This document shows, in pieces, positions 7,825 to 16,956 of a stretch of 35,286 nucleotides of DNA (positions within the stretch are counted from its first letter, which is position 1; the number at the start of each line of letters is the position of its first letter). Location: positions 1 through 35,286 of the forward strand of contig JBCCCR010000046.1 in assembly GCA_039033415.1 (NCBI GenBank). Direction: 5' to 3'. The notes beneath the pieces are model-generated. The model was not told the origin of the DNA and made no database searches. It saw only the letters and a list, made by a program, of their open reading frames with translations. The stretch is from Pseudomonadota bacterium (lineage in GTDB: Bacteria; Pseudomonadota; Gammaproteobacteria; Xanthomonadales; SZUA-38). A program made the translations under genes and the position numbers.

Positions 7825-9225
7825 ATGACACAAGGTTTGATAACGGTTTCCTACATCGCGTCCACGATCCTGTTTATCCTGGCGCTGGGCGGATTGAGCA
7901 ATCAGGAGACGGCCCGCCGCGGGAACGTCTACGGCATGCTGGGGATGGGAATTGCCCTGATCGCAACCGTCACCGGCATCGTCAGCGGCAACTACGTTGA
8001 GCTGGTGGCCGCGCTGGTGCTGGGTGGTGTCGTCGGTATTGTCCTGGCCCAGCGGGTCCAGATGACCCAAATGCCGGAACTGGTGGCGATGCTCCACTCG
8101 CTGGTGGGCGCCGCCGCGGTGATGGTGGGCTACGCCAGCTTCCTCGACCCGGACGTCCAGTTCACCGGCGTCGAGGAGACGATCCACAACGTGGAGGTGT
8201 ACATCGGAATCCTGATCGGCGCCGTGACCTTCTCGGGCTCGGTCATTGCCTTTGGCAAGCTGAGCGGCAAAATCGGCGGCAGCCCGCTGCTGCTGCCGGC
8301 CCGGCACTGGCTAAACCTCATCCTGCTGCTGCTCGCGATCTGGTTTGGACGCGACTTTGTGCAGTCGGCTCATGAGGGTGGCGGCGTCCAGCCGCTGGTT
8401 ATCATGACGGTAATTGCACTGGTATTTGGCATCCACATGGTGATGGCGATCGGCGGTGCCGACATGCCGGTGGTCGTCTCGATGCTGAACAGCTACTCGG
8501 GCTGGGCGGCTTCAGCCACCGGGTTCATGCTCGGCAACGATCTGTTGATTGTCACCGGCGCGCTGGTCGGTAGCAGTGGCGCCATCCTCAGCTACATTAT
8601 GTGCCGGGCCATGAACCGCAAGTTCCTGTCGGTGATCGCCGGCGGCTTTGGCACCGGCACCTCCACCGGCGGCGGCGGTGGCGCCGCGGAAGACCAGGGT
8701 GAGGTTGTGCCGATGGAGGCGCTTGAGGTGGCCGACATGCTGGCCGGCGCCAAAGAGGTCATGATCATCCCAGGCTACGGAATGGCGGTTGCCCAGGCTC
8801 AGCACACGGTCAACGAAATCACCCGGAAGCTCAAAGACAAGGGCGTCAACGTCCGTTTCGGTATTCACCCGGTGGCGGGCCGGATGCCGGGCCACATGAA
8901 CGTGCTGCTCGCTGAGGCGCGGGTGCCTTACGACATCGTCTTCGAAATGGATGAAATCAACGACGACTTCCCCGATGTGGACGTGTCGGTCATTATCGGG
9001 GCCAACGACATCGTCAACCCGTCAGCCCAGGACGAGCCAGACAGCCCCATCGCCGGCATGCCGGTGCTTGAGGTGTGGAAAGGGGAGACTACCGTCGTGC
9101 TGAAACGCAGTATGGCGACGGGTTATGCCGGGGTGCAGAATCCGCTGTTCTTCAAGGACAACACGCGGATGTTGTTCGGCGACGCTAAGGATTCGCTGGA
9201 CGCGGTGCTCAAGGCGCTGGGGTAA
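7825..9225 (+). CDS. pntB: NAD(P) transhydrogenase subunit beta
   Basis: Beta subunit partner of PntA, 466 residues against 462 in E. coli. The first 260 residues form about nine membrane helices. H91, in the conserved MLHSLVG, corresponds exactly to the E. coli beta-His91 implicated in proton transfer. A glycine-rich hinge ([14 protein letters not shown], about 273-286) leads to the NADP-binding domain III with [10 protein letters not shown] from residue 317, [12 protein letters not shown] and GANDIVNP. The start ATG follows AGGA at 7818. Together the two genes supply NADPH for biosynthesis and redox defence. Confidence 0.97.
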   Translation: MTQGLITVSYIASTILFILALGGLSNQETARRGNVYGMLGMGIALIATVTGIVSGNYVELVAALVLGGVVGIVLAQRVQMTQMPELVAMLHSLVGAAAVMVGYASFLDPDVQFTGVEETIHNVEVYIGILIGAVTFSGSVIAFGKLSGKIGGSPLLLPARHWLNLILLLLAIWFGRDFVQSAHEGGGVQPLVIMTVIALVFGIHMVMAIGGADMPVVVSMLNSYSGWAASATGFMLGNDLLIVTGALVGSSGAILSYIMCRAMNRKFLSVIAGGFGTGTSTGGGGGAAEDQGEVVPMEALEVADMLAGAKEVMIIPGYGMAVAQAQHTVNEITRKLKDKGVNVRFGIHPVAGRMPGHMNVLLAEARVPYDIVFEMDEINDDFPDVDVSVIIGANDIVNPSAQDEPDSPIAGMPVLEVWKGETTVVLKRSMATGYAGVQNPLFFKDNTRMLFGDAKDSLDAVLKALG

Positions 9226-9269
9226 GCCAGGCGACGGTGTGATGCGCCTCAAAAACGGGACCAATTGCG

Positions 9270-9659
9270 ATGAAGCTGCGAATCAAAGGTAACAGCATCC
9301 GTCTTCGCCTGACCCGGTCGGAGGTTGATGCCTTTGCTGAGGGAGGCAGCGTCTCGGAGGTCCTTCACTTTGCCAACGGTGATCGCCTGACCTATCGGGT
9401 GCTGAGCGACCCCCAAACCGATACATTGACGGCAGCGTTTGCTGACCAGGTTGTTACGGTGAGCGTTCCTGCCGGAGAGGTCGCCGCCTGGCTGGCGCCG
9501 GAATCGGTGAGCCTGCAGGGAAGTCAGCTTTTGGCGAATGGCGATCACCTCAATCTGCTCGTAGAAAAGGACTTTGCCTGCCTGGTAGAGCGCGCTGGGG
9601 AAGACGACAGCGACGCGTTTGCCCATCCCGCCGCATCGAACGCACACGGCACGGACTGA
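9270..9659 (+). CDS. Small conserved protein beginning MKLRIKGNSIRLRL (DUF7009-like)
   Basis: Protein of 129 residues with no enzyme motif that I can identify. It opens with MKLRIKGNSIRLRLTRSEV and ends with a cysteine-containing segment (DFACLVERAGEDDSD followed by AFAHP), the pattern of a widespread family of unknown function. It is mostly predicted beta strand, without signal peptide or membrane segment, so probably cytoplasmic. It lies 44 bases after pntB and only three bases before the permease gene, suggesting co-transcription with either. The family number is from memory. Confidence 0.75.
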   Translation: MKLRIKGNSIRLRLTRSEVDAFAEGGSVSEVLHFANGDRLTYRVLSDPQTDTLTAAFADQVVTVSVPAGEVAAWLAPESVSLQGSQLLANGDHLNLLVEKDFACLVERAGEDDSDAFAHPAASNAHGTD

Positions 9660-9662
9660 CCC

Positions 9663-10919
9663 TTGAGGGAAGTCAACCTCCTGGCCATTCGGCGCGGCGA
9701 GTGGCTGGCCGTCGGGCTTTCCACCGCCTACTTCTTCTGCCTGCTGTGCGCCTACTTCACCCTGCGACCGATCCGCGAGTCGATGGCGGTTGCCAGTGGC
9801 TCGGTGACCGTGCCGGTGCTGTTTACCGGTACGTTTGTTGTCATGGCGCTGATGGTGCCGGTCTTTGGCTACCTGTTTTCCCGCTTTCCGAAGCGGGTGT
9901 TTCTCCCCGCCAGCTACGGGTTTTTCATCCTGAATCTACTGGCCTTCTATTGGGCCTTTCGCAGCTTTAGCGACACGCTCTGGCTAGGGCGCGCGTTCTT
10001 CATCTGGATCAGCGTGTTCAACATGTTTGTGGTGTCGGTGTTCTGGAGCTTCATGACCGACCTGTTTAAGCCCGGCCAGGCCAGACGGTTGTTTGGCCTG
10101 ATAGCGGCCGGTGGCAGCGCGGGCGCCGTGGCGGGTCCGGCCCTGACCGCTGCCCTTGCGCCGGCGCTCGGCGTTGCCAATCTGTTTCTCGTGGCCATCG
10201 GTTTTCTGAGCCTGGCGCTGCTTTGCCAAATCTTGTTGCTGCGGCGGCAGGAAGCTGAGAGTGGTAGTCGCGCGCCGGCGATGGGTGGTTCGGTTTGGGC
10301 AGGTGCTCAGCTGGTGTGGAAAACGCCGATGCTGCGGCTGATGGTGGGGGTGCTGGTGATGCTGCCGGTGCTCAACACGGTGCTCTACAACCAGCAGATT
10401 GCGCTGGTCGAGCAGGTCTACGCGGGTAAGGACCCCACGCGATTTTTTGCGCTGATCGACCTGGGGGCCAACGTCACGGCCTTTACCCTCGAGCTGCTGC
10501 TCACGTCCCGGCTTCTAAGGTGGCTCGGCGTGGCGAAAACGATCATCATCATGCCGCTGCTGACGTCGGTGGGGCTGGTGCTGCTGGCAATCTGGCCTCA
10601 GGTGGCGGTGCTGGGGGTGTTTCAGGCCCTGCGCCGTGGCGGTGAATATGGGCTGATGAAGCCAGCGCGGGAGCTGCTCTATACGCAGGTTGAGCCCGAG
10701 GTGCGGTACAAGGCCAAAAACTTTATTGATACCTTTATCTACCGCGGCGGTGACCTGACAAGCGGCTGGCTCTACCTCGGCCTGAGTCAGGGGCTCGGAC
10801 TGGGCATCGCCGCCATCGCCTGGCTTGCGGCGCCGCTGGGCGGATTATGGGCCTGGCTGGCTTACCGATTAGGACTGAACTTCAAGGAGCCGGAACATGA
10901 TCCGGAACACAACGGCTAG
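9663..10919 (+). CDS. MFS-type permease resembling NTT nucleotide transporters
   Basis: Inner-membrane carrier of 418 residues with about 12 hydrophobic helices. The first helix segment (AYFFCLLCAYFTLRPIRESMA, read as two short stretches either side of residue 30) has the LRPIRE motif. The GLIAAGGSAGAVAGP segment near residue 145 recalls bacterial proteins annotated as MFS or Npt1/Npt2-like ATP/ADP translocases. Real nucleotide transport is not established for such free-living homologues. The start is a TTG at 9663 with only a weak ribosome-binding site. A better ATG would delete the first helix. The 3' end overlaps the next gene by 23 bases. Confidence 0.75.
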   Translation: MREVNLLAIRRGEWLAVGLSTAYFFCLLCAYFTLRPIRESMAVASGSVTVPVLFTGTFVVMALMVPVFGYLFSRFPKRVFLPASYGFFILNLLAFYWAFRSFSDTLWLGRAFFIWISVFNMFVVSVFWSFMTDLFKPGQARRLFGLIAAGGSAGAVAGPALTAALAPALGVANLFLVAIGFLSLALLCQILLLRRQEAESGSRAPAMGGSVWAGAQLVWKTPMLRLMVGVLVMLPVLNTVLYNQQIALVEQVYAGKDPTRFFALIDLGANVTAFTLELLLTSRLLRWLGVAKTIIIMPLLTSVGLVLLAIWPQVAVLGVFQALRRGGEYGLMKPARELLYTQVEPEVRYKAKNFIDTFIYRGGDLTSGWLYLGLSQGLGLGIAAIAWLAAPLGGLWAWLAYRLGLNFKEPEHDPEHNG

Positions 10920-11490
10920 CGGCTCCGGCCGCTCCTTTGAGCGTTGGGTCGCTTGTGCGGTGGCGCTGACGGTGAGCCTCACCCTGGTGCCATCGCTGAC
11001 AAAGGCCCAGTACGCGCGCGCGCCGGTGCCTCCGGCTTATCTGCAGGTCGACCTTGGCGGCGTGCTGGAAAGCGGTGACCAGGAGGCTGAGACCGGGTTT
11101 CTGGTCGGCTTGCGCGGCGGCTTTAATTTCACCACCACCACCTCGATTGAAGCTGAGCTGTTCCGGGATGAAATGACCTTCGACGCCGGGTTTGATCTGG
11201 AGCACACCGGTTTTGCGGTGAATCTGGTTCGCTATAACCGGGTGCCGCTCTGGAATCCCTACGTGCTGCTGGGCATCGGCGGTCTGCGCTTTGAGCTCCC
11301 GGGAGACTCCGACACGGAGTACATGGCTCATGTCGGTGTCGGCGGTCAGTGGGATCTGACGGAAAGTGGCGTGCTGCTCCGGGCCGAGCTGCGCTACCGC
11401 TACAGTCCGCTCCGGTCGTCGCTGGAAGGGGTTCTCGAAGACGCTTCGCCGGTCTTCACGGTGGGGCTGGTCATGCCGCTCGGGCTCTGA
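10897..11490 (+). CDS. Small outer-membrane beta-barrel protein
   Basis: Exported protein of 197 residues. A long signal peptide with hydrophobic core ACAVALTVSLTLV ends at about residue 37 (LTKA, then QYAR). The mature part consists of alternating short strands with glycine and aromatic positions (LQVDLGGVLE, FLVGLRGGFNF, YVLLGIGGLRF, HVGVGGQWDL, LLRAELRYRY) and a hydrophobic C-terminus, as in eight-stranded OmpA/OmpW-like barrels. Function is unknown. AAGGAG at 10884-10889 lies seven bases before the ATG, inside the permease gene, so the pair is probably translated from one message. Confidence 0.8.
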   Translation: MIRNTTASGSGRSFERWVACAVALTVSLTLVPSLTKAQYARAPVPPAYLQVDLGGVLESGDQEAETGFLVGLRGGFNFTTTTSIEAELFRDEMTFDAGFDLEHTGFAVNLVRYNRVPLWNPYVLLGIGGLRFELPGDSDTEYMAHVGVGGQWDLTESGVLLRAELRYRYSPLRSSLEGVLEDASPVFTVGLVMPLGL

Positions 11491-11500
11491 CCCCAAAAGC

Positions 11501-11534
11501 CGCTTCAGGCCCTGCGGACGCGGGACCTGAAGCG
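11501..11534. terminator. Convergent hairpin terminator
   Basis: A perfect 9-bp stem, CGCTTCAGG (11501-11509) with CCTGAAGCG (11526-11534), is extended inward by CCC/GGG. It lies between the convergent barrel gene and fadE. On the minus strand it is followed by TTTT, so it best fits the end of the fadE transcript. On the plus strand there is no T-run, and any effect there would be weaker. Confidence 0.6.
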
Positions 11535-11553
11535 CTTATGGTCGTTCAGTCGT

Positions 11554-14019
11554 TCAGGCAGCCTGTTCGACCGGCGTCTCGGGCTGGCGGCCCGCCATCA
11601 GTGCGGCGGGATCAAAATCGTCCACCGCAATAATCTCAGCCACCAGCTCGCGAGTCTGCACCAGCAGGTCGTAATCCGTCTGGTTGATCAGGCCCTCGTC
11701 GAGCGCGTCAGCGAGCTGCTGTTGCGGGGATTCACCCTCGATGTCGCCGCTGGCCACCGCCTTGCGGATCTTGCGCTCCAGCGGCTCAGCCTGAATGATC
11801 AGCGGCAGCGCCGCTTCCATCTGACCGACCGGATTGTTCGGCTCCGCCACCGCGTAGACCAGCGAGGTCAGCCGCGCGCGGGCCTCGTTCGGACTCTGCA
11901 GCAGGGCCGCAACTTTGTGGTCAAGCCGGTCGGAGGGCAGACGTGCCCAGGCACCCAGCGGGAAGATCAGCGCCTTCATCAGCCAGGCTACGGGCCGGGA
12001 CGGGAAGTTCCGAATAACCTCGGCAAACGCCTGCTGCGTCTGGTAAATCGAGTACTGACAGGCCCAATTGAGCATCGGTGCGTCGACGGCCGGCCGGCCG
12101 TGATCTTCGTAGCGCTTGAGCACCGCCGACAGCATGTAGAGGTGGCTGAGCACGTCACCCAGCCGTGCAGAAAGCCGCTCCTTGAACTTCAGCTTGCCGC
12201 CGAGCACCAGCATCGCGAGATCCGCGGCGAGGCCCAAGCCGGCGCTGTAGCGTGCAACCGCCTGGTAGTAGCGACGGGTGTAGCGACTGCCTGGCGTGCG
12301 GGCCAGGCGCCCACCGGTCAGACCGAGGAGCAGCGCGCGGCTGGCGTTGGAAAAGGCCAGGCCGATGTGTCCGAACAGCGCCTTGTCGAAGGCGCGAAGC
12401 TGTTCCCGCCGATCCTCGATGCCCAGGGCGGCGAGTTCTTTGAGAACAAACGGATGACACCGAATGGCGCCCTGCCCAAAGATCATCAGGCTCCGGGTCA
12501 TGATGTTGGCGCCTTCCACCGTAATGGCGATCGGCGCGCCCTGCCAGCCGCGGCCGGCGTAGTTCTTAGGCCCGAGGATGACGGCCTTGCCGCCGTGGAC
12601 GTCCATAGTGTCGCCTGCCACCTGGCGGGCAAGTTCGGTGGCATGGTACTTCGCGATCGCCGACGACACCGCCGGCTTCTCGCCCCGATCGACAGCCAGG
12701 GCGGTGGCTTCGGATACCGCAGTGGCGAGGTAGGCTTTGCCGCCGATGCGCGCGAGCGCTTCCTCGACACCCTCGAAGCGGCCGATCGGCAGGCCAAACT
12801 GGCGCCGAATGCGCGCGTAGGCGCCGGTTGCCAGGGCCGCCGCGCGGCTGCCGCCGGCAGCGCTGGAGGGCAGCGAAATCGCGCGGCCGACGCTCAGGCA
12901 TTCCACCAGCATGCGCCAGCCCTGACCCGCCATGGCCGGGCCGCCGATCAGGTATTCCAGCGGCACAAAAACATCTTCTCCACGGATGGGTCCATTTTGG
13001 AAGGGGACGTTGAGCGGCATATGGCGACGCCCGATTTCCATACCCTTCGTGTCGCGAGGCAGCAGGGCCAGGCTGATGCCCAGGTCCTTTTCATCGCCCA
13101 GCAGGCCGTCGGGATCTCTCAGCCGGAAAGCCAGACCGATCAACGAGGCGACCGGTGCCAGGGTGATGTAGCGCTTATCGAAATTGAGGCGCATACCCAG
13201 CACCTCTTCGCCCTTGAACTCCCCGCGACAGATCACGCCCTCGTCGGGGATTGACGTAGCGTCTGAACCGGCGGTCGGGCCCGTCAGACCAAAACACGGG
13301 ACCTCTTCGCCTTTGGCCAGGCGCGGCAGGTAGTAGTTTTTCTGCTCGTCGGTACCGTAGTGCAGCAGCAGTTCCGCTGGGCCTAAGGAGTTGGGCACCG
13401 AGACGGTCGAGGCAAGGACCGCGTTTTTGGTCGACAGCTTCTGGACCACGGCCGAATGGGCGTAAGCGGAAAACTCAAGGCCCCCGTAAGCCTTCGGAAT
13501 GATCATGCCGAAGAAGCGCTGGTCTTTGATGTATTGCCAGGCTTCCGGCGGAAGGTCGGCCCGGACGTGGTTGACGTCCCATTCGTCGATCATTGAGCAA
13601 AGCGTTTCTACCGGACCGTCCAGGAAGGCCCGTTCCTCGGCTGACAGTTCAGCTTTGGGTTGAGCCAGGAGCTGACCGAAACGCGGCTTGCCGCCGAAGA
13701 GTTCACCCTCCCAGCCGACTGTGCCCGCCTCCAGCGCAATCTCTTCGGTTTCCGACAGCTTTGGCGCCAGCTTCCGATAGGTGTTCAGGACCGGTGCGGT
13801 GAGATACTGGCGGCGCCACGGCGCGTGATTCAGCGGCACCGCAACCACGCCCACCAGCAGCCAGGCGCTGACCAGCGCCAGCGTCGAGGCGGGCGACAGC
13901 AGGCTGAACGCGAGCAGTGCCAGCACGCTGGCGATGGTCCATTGACGGATGGAGGATCGGGCGAAACCACAGGCCAGGGCAATGCCCGCCAGGGTTAGAT
14001 AGAGCGTTAAGCCAGACAT
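11554..14019 (-). CDS. fadE: Acyl-CoA dehydrogenase, FadE type
   Basis: First enzyme of fatty-acid beta-oxidation: FAD-dependent dehydrogenation of acyl-CoA to trans-2-enoyl-CoA. The 821 residues match the large proteobacterial FadE (814 in E. coli), far longer than ordinary acyl-CoA dehydrogenases. Two hydrophobic helices at about 5-20 and 30-62 anchor it to the inner membrane. They are followed by the dehydrogenase core with LTGPTAGSDA near 245, RRQFGLPIG near 410 and a long FadE-specific C-terminal region. GAGGA lies upstream of the ATG at 14019. The start lies inside the 3' end of the alpha/beta hydrolase gene (13-base overlap), so both are probably expressed from the promoter at 14930. 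Confidence 0.95.
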   Translation of the reverse strand: MSGLTLYLTLAGIALACGFARSSIRQWTIASVLALLAFSLLSPASTLALVSAWLLVGVVAVPLNHAPWRRQYLTAPVLNTYRKLAPKLSETEEIALEAGTVGWEGELFGGKPRFGQLLAQPKAELSAEERAFLDGPVETLCSMIDEWDVNHVRADLPPEAWQYIKDQRFFGMIIPKAYGGLEFSAYAHSAVVQKLSTKNAVLASTVSVPNSLGPAELLLHYGTDEQKNYYLPRLAKGEEVPCFGLTGPTAGSDATSIPDEGVICRGEFKGEEVLGMRLNFDKRYITLAPVASLIGLAFRLRDPDGLLGDEKDLGISLALLPRDTKGMEIGRRHMPLNVPFQNGPIRGEDVFVPLEYLIGGPAMAGQGWRMLVECLSVGRAISLPSSAAGGSRAAALATGAYARIRRQFGLPIGRFEGVEEALARIGGKAYLATAVSEATALAVDRGEKPAVSSAIAKYHATELARQVAGDTMDVHGGKAVILGPKNYAGRGWQGAPIAITVEGANIMTRSLMIFGQGAIRCHPFVLKELAALGIEDRREQLRAFDKALFGHIGLAFSNASRALLLGLTGGRLARTPGSRYTRRYYQAVARYSAGLGLAADLAMLVLGGKLKFKERLSARLGDVLSHLYMLSAVLKRYEDHGRPAVDAPMLNWACQYSIYQTQQAFAEVIRNFPSRPVAWLMKALIFPLGAWARLPSDRLDHKVAALLQSPNEARARLTSLVYAVAEPNNPVGQMEAALPLIIQAEPLERKIRKAVASGDIEGESPQQQLADALDEGLINQTDYDLLVQTRELVAEIIAVDDFDPAALMAGRQPETPVEQAA

Positions 14020-14894
14020 AATGAGTCCTCGTTTCGATAGTCGGTGCCGGTTAGCGTCCGGAGAAAGTCCAGGACGGCGGCGGTAAAGGGTTGATTGCTG
14101 TCGCCCGCCACCATGTGGTGGGCGTCTTTGATCACAACGTGCTGCGCATGCGGTATCAGTTCGAGCAGCCGCTTGGCGCCTCGTTCGCTAACCACCTCGG
14201 ACCGTTCACCGCTGATCAGCAGCGTGGGGATGGAAATGGAGCGGCAGGCCCGGGTGATTCGCTCGGGCCACTGCGCGACGTGTTGGGTGACCGCGGCCAA
14301 CAGCTTCGGGTCCCAGTGCCAGTGCCAGCGCCCGTTTCGTTGCCGGAGATTGTTTTTAAGGCCGGTCGCGTCTGCCGGGCGACTGCGGTGGGGCAGGTAC
14401 TTTGCGATAGCCTGCTGCGCCTCGTCGACGCTGGCAAAACCTTCCGGATAAGACTTGAGGAACGCAATGATCTGCTCGATCCCGTTGCTTTCCCAGTCGG
14501 GGACGATGTCGACCAGCACCAAAGCGCGAAGCATGGGACGCTCGGCCTGGGCCATCAGCGCGCTGACGCCCCCGAGCGACGCGCCGACGGCAACGGGCGG
14601 GGTCTTACACAGCTGATCTGTGACGTACCCAACGTCAGCGGCGAAGTGGTCGAGCTGGTAGCCGTCGGCAAACGCGCTCTTGCCGTGACCTCGCAAGTCG
14701 GGGACCAGGCACTGCCACTCTTGCTGCACCAGAGAATGCGCGGTTTTGCGCCAGGACCAGCCGGTTTGGCCACCGCCGTGAAGCAACAGCACAGGGGGAT
14801 GTACAGTCTCGCCGAAGCCTGTCACGTGAAGACGCGTACCGTCTTGCGAGGTAACAGCGCGTTCGAATTTTTTCAAACGACTGTTTAATTCCAT
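14007..14894 (-). CDS. Alpha/beta hydrolase coupled to fadE
   Basis: Alpha/beta-hydrolase-fold protein of 295 residues. The oxyanion-hole motif HGGGQTGWSW (about 40-49), the nucleophile elbow GASLGG and the late DAHHMVAGD with the catalytic histidine are all present. No signal peptide is seen. Overlap with fadE and proximity to the beta-oxidation operon suggest a lipid ester, lysophospholipid or acyl-thioester substrate, which is inference. The ATG at 14894 gives MELNSR. A TTG at 14936 would place the start inside the predicted -35 region, so it is rejected. With that promoter, transcription would begin at or beside the ATG, making this a likely leaderless message. Confidence 0.87.
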   Translation of the reverse strand: MELNSRLKKFERAVTSQDGTRLHVTGFGETVHPPVLLLHGGGQTGWSWRKTAHSLVQQEWQCLVPDLRGHGKSAFADGYQLDHFAADVGYVTDQLCKTPPVAVGASLGGVSALMAQAERPMLRALVLVDIVPDWESNGIEQIIAFLKSYPEGFASVDEAQQAIAKYLPHRSRPADATGLKNNLRQRNGRWHWHWDPKLLAAVTQHVAQWPERITRACRSISIPTLLISGERSEVVSERGAKRLLELIPHAQHVVIKDAHHMVAGDSNQPFTAAVLDFLRTLTGTDYRNEDSLCLA

Positions 14895-14900
14895 GAGCAC

Positions 14901-14930
14901 AGTATGCGGGGAGGCAATAATACTTGTCAA
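14901..14930 (-). promoter_or_regulatory. Predicted promoter of the hydrolase-fadE operon
   Basis: On the minus strand a perfect TTGACA (-35, 14930-14925) is followed after 18 bases by CATACT (-10, 14906-14901). Initiation would fall near 14894, exactly at the hydrolase ATG. No ribosome-binding site is visible, in keeping with a leaderless transcript. Confidence 0.6.
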
Positions 14931-14938
14931 TGGCAAGT
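14922..14938. promoter_or_regulatory. ACTTG-N7-CAAGT inverted repeat, candidate operator
   Basis: ACTTG (14922-14926) and CAAGT (14934-14938) form an inverted repeat that covers the -35 box of the hydrolase-fadE promoter. The right half and flank resemble the operator in front of the tetR gene at 17920-17942 (GTCAATGGCAAGT against GTTGATAGCAAGT), though spacing between halves differs. It may be a second target of that regulator. Confidence 0.4.
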
Positions 14939-15105
14939 GTATGTCCCGGCAAGGCGGCGTAGAGGGCCCGTTTTGCGAGCGATTTCCCGCTTTTTGTTAG
15001 CCGCTCAGACACCTGCGAGCGCCTTCGAGAAACGACCGCAGGATTCCCGCCGGATCGCAGCCCCGTAAACGATCGTCAACTGCCACTTCGAGGGCCCGGC
15101 AGACG

Positions 15106-15134
15106 TTGAATTCCGCCCCCCGGAGCGTTATGGT
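15106..15134 (+). promoter_or_regulatory. Predicted promoter of pckG
   Basis: TTGAAT (15106-15111), a 17-base spacer and TATGGT (15129-15134) each match the sigma-70 consensus at four of six positions. Start near 15141 leaves a 33-base leader with GAGGA before the ATG at 15174. Confidence 0.45.
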
Positions 15135-15173
15135 CCTGCGCCTCACTACGGCGTCTCGTTCCCGAGGATTTTC

Positions 15174-16919
15174 ATGGCTACCAAGCTTCCCGCTTTGGCT
15201 CACTGGGTGGAGGAGGTTGCTGCTCTCACCCGTCCCAACAACATTCACTGGTGTGACGGCTCCCAGCAGGAGTACGAGGGGCTGGTAGACCTGATGAAAG
15301 CCAGCGGCGATCTTCAGGAACTGAATCAGGAAACGCACCCGGGTTGTTACCTGCATCTGTCTGACCCCAGCGACGTGGCGCGGGTTGAGCACCTTACTTT
15401 TGTGTGCACCGAAAAAGCGGAGGAAGCGGGCCCCAACAACAACTGGATGGACCCGAGCGAAGCCCGCCAGAAAATGGACGAGCTCTTCAAGGACTCGATG
15501 GTCGGTCGCACGCTTTACGTAGTGCCCTACTGCATGGGCCCGATCGACTCACCGCTGGCGCGCTGCGGCGTCGAAATCACCGACAGCCCGTACGTGGTCG
15601 CGAACATGCGTCTGATGACCCGCATGGGCAGCGCTGCCCTGGCGCGGATCGAGCGCGAAGGCAGCTTTGTTAAAGGGCTGCACTGTACCGGCGATCTGGA
15701 CCCGGATCGTCGTTTCATCATGCACTTCCCGGAGTCGCTGACCATCATGAGCTTTGGCTCGGGTTACGGCGGCAACGCGCTGCTGGGCAAGAAGTGCCAC
15801 GCGCTGCGCATCGCGAGCTACCAGGCCCGGCAGGAGGGGTGGCTGGCTGAGCACATGCTGATTGTTGGCATCGAGGACCCGCACGGCAACGTCAGCTACG
15901 TGGCCGCCGCGTTCCCGTCCCAGTGCGGAAAAACCAACCTGGCAATGCTGATTCCCCCGGAGTCGCAGGAAGGCTGGAAAGTCTGGACCGTCGGTGACGA
16001 TATCTGCTGGATGCACATTGGTGAGGACGGCCAGCTTTGGGCGATCAACCCCGAGGCGGGATTCTTCGGCGTGGCGCCGGGAACCGGTGAAGACACCAAT
16101 CCCAATGCGCTGGCGATGCTGGATCGAGATGCCATTTTTACCAATGTGGGCGTCACCAGCACCAATGAGCCGTGGTGGGAGGGCAAATCCGACGAGCGTC
16201 CGGCGCGAGATTGGCGCGGCGCTGATTATGCTGACGGCAGCGGGCCGGCAGCGCATCCCAATTCACGATTCACCGTTTCGATCAAGCGGTGTCCCAGCTA
16301 CAGCGATCAGGTTGAATCGCCTCAGGGCGTGCCCATCTCGGCGATTGTTTTTGGCGGTCGGCGCGAGCGGCTGGTACCCCTGGTGCTGGAAGCCAAAGAC
16401 TGGCAGCACGGCGTGCTGCTTGGCGCCTCCATGGCCTCGGAAACCACTGCGGCCGCCACTGGCGCGGTGGGCGTTGTCCGACGTGACCCGATGGCGATGA
16501 AACCTTTCTGCGGTTACAACTTTGCTGACTATTTCGCCCACTGGCTCACCGTTGGCGAAAAGGCCAGCCGGGCGCCTAAGGTGTTTCACGTCAACTGGTT
16601 CCGCAAAGACGAAAACGGGCGGTTCATGTGGCCCGGCTTCGGCGAAAACATGCGGGTGCTGCGCTGGATTGTGGGCCGCTGCCGTGGCGAGGTTGGTGCT
16701 CAGGATACGGCGATTGGCCTGCTCCCGACCCCCGCTGATCTGGACGTTAGCGGACTGGACCTCGCGCCGGAAACGCTGGAGGCGCTGCTGAGCCTCGATC
16801 AGGCCGGCTGGCAGCAGGAGCTGAGCGAAATCGGCACCTACCTGGAAAGTTATGGTGAGCGGCTGCCCGCAGAGCTCGCCGCCCAGCAGCGCCGGGTTGC
16901 CGAGGCGCTGCAGGCCTGA
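15174..16919 (+). CDS. pckG: Phosphoenolpyruvate carboxykinase (GTP)
   Basis: Cytoplasmic enzyme of gluconeogenesis: oxaloacetate plus GTP gives phosphoenolpyruvate, CO2 and GDP. The sequence is of the GTP type, not the ATP type of E. coli. Evidence is the P-loop FPSQCGKTN (247-255) with the reactive-site cysteine C251, the EHLTFVCTEKAEEAGPNNNW region near 72-91 (read in two halves), GVAPGTGEDTNPNA and the C-terminal PTPADLDVSGL. The usual FPSACGKTN has Q in place of A here. Length is 581, slightly short of the usual 600-620. GAGGAT precedes the ATG. Its position between two fatty-acid-degradation operons fits its role in feeding acetyl-CoA-derived carbon into sugars. Confidence 0.96.
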   Translation: MATKLPALAHWVEEVAALTRPNNIHWCDGSQQEYEGLVDLMKASGDLQELNQETHPGCYLHLSDPSDVARVEHLTFVCTEKAEEAGPNNNWMDPSEARQKMDELFKDSMVGRTLYVVPYCMGPIDSPLARCGVEITDSPYVVANMRLMTRMGSAALARIEREGSFVKGLHCTGDLDPDRRFIMHFPESLTIMSFGSGYGGNALLGKKCHALRIASYQARQEGWLAEHMLIVGIEDPHGNVSYVAAAFPSQCGKTNLAMLIPPESQEGWKVWTVGDDICWMHIGEDGQLWAINPEAGFFGVAPGTGEDTNPNALAMLDRDAIFTNVGVTSTNEPWWEGKSDERPARDWRGADYADGSGPAAHPNSRFTVSIKRCPSYSDQVESPQGVPISAIVFGGRRERLVPLVLEAKDWQHGVLLGASMASETTAAATGAVGVVRRDPMAMKPFCGYNFADYFAHWLTVGEKASRAPKVFHVNWFRKDENGRFMWPGFGENMRVLRWIVGRCRGEVGAQDTAIGLLPTPADLDVSGLDLAPETLEALLSLDQAGWQQELSEIGTYLESYGERLPAELAAQQRRVAEALQA

Positions 16920-16956
16920 GCCCGGCCGGACTCTGCAGGAAGATACCGCAGCACCG

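Noticed and set aside
11722-13254. 510-codon open frame on the plus strand opposite fadE
   Set aside because: FadE on the minus strand is full length with all family motifs. The antisense frame has no domain and is a by-product of GC-rich codon usage.
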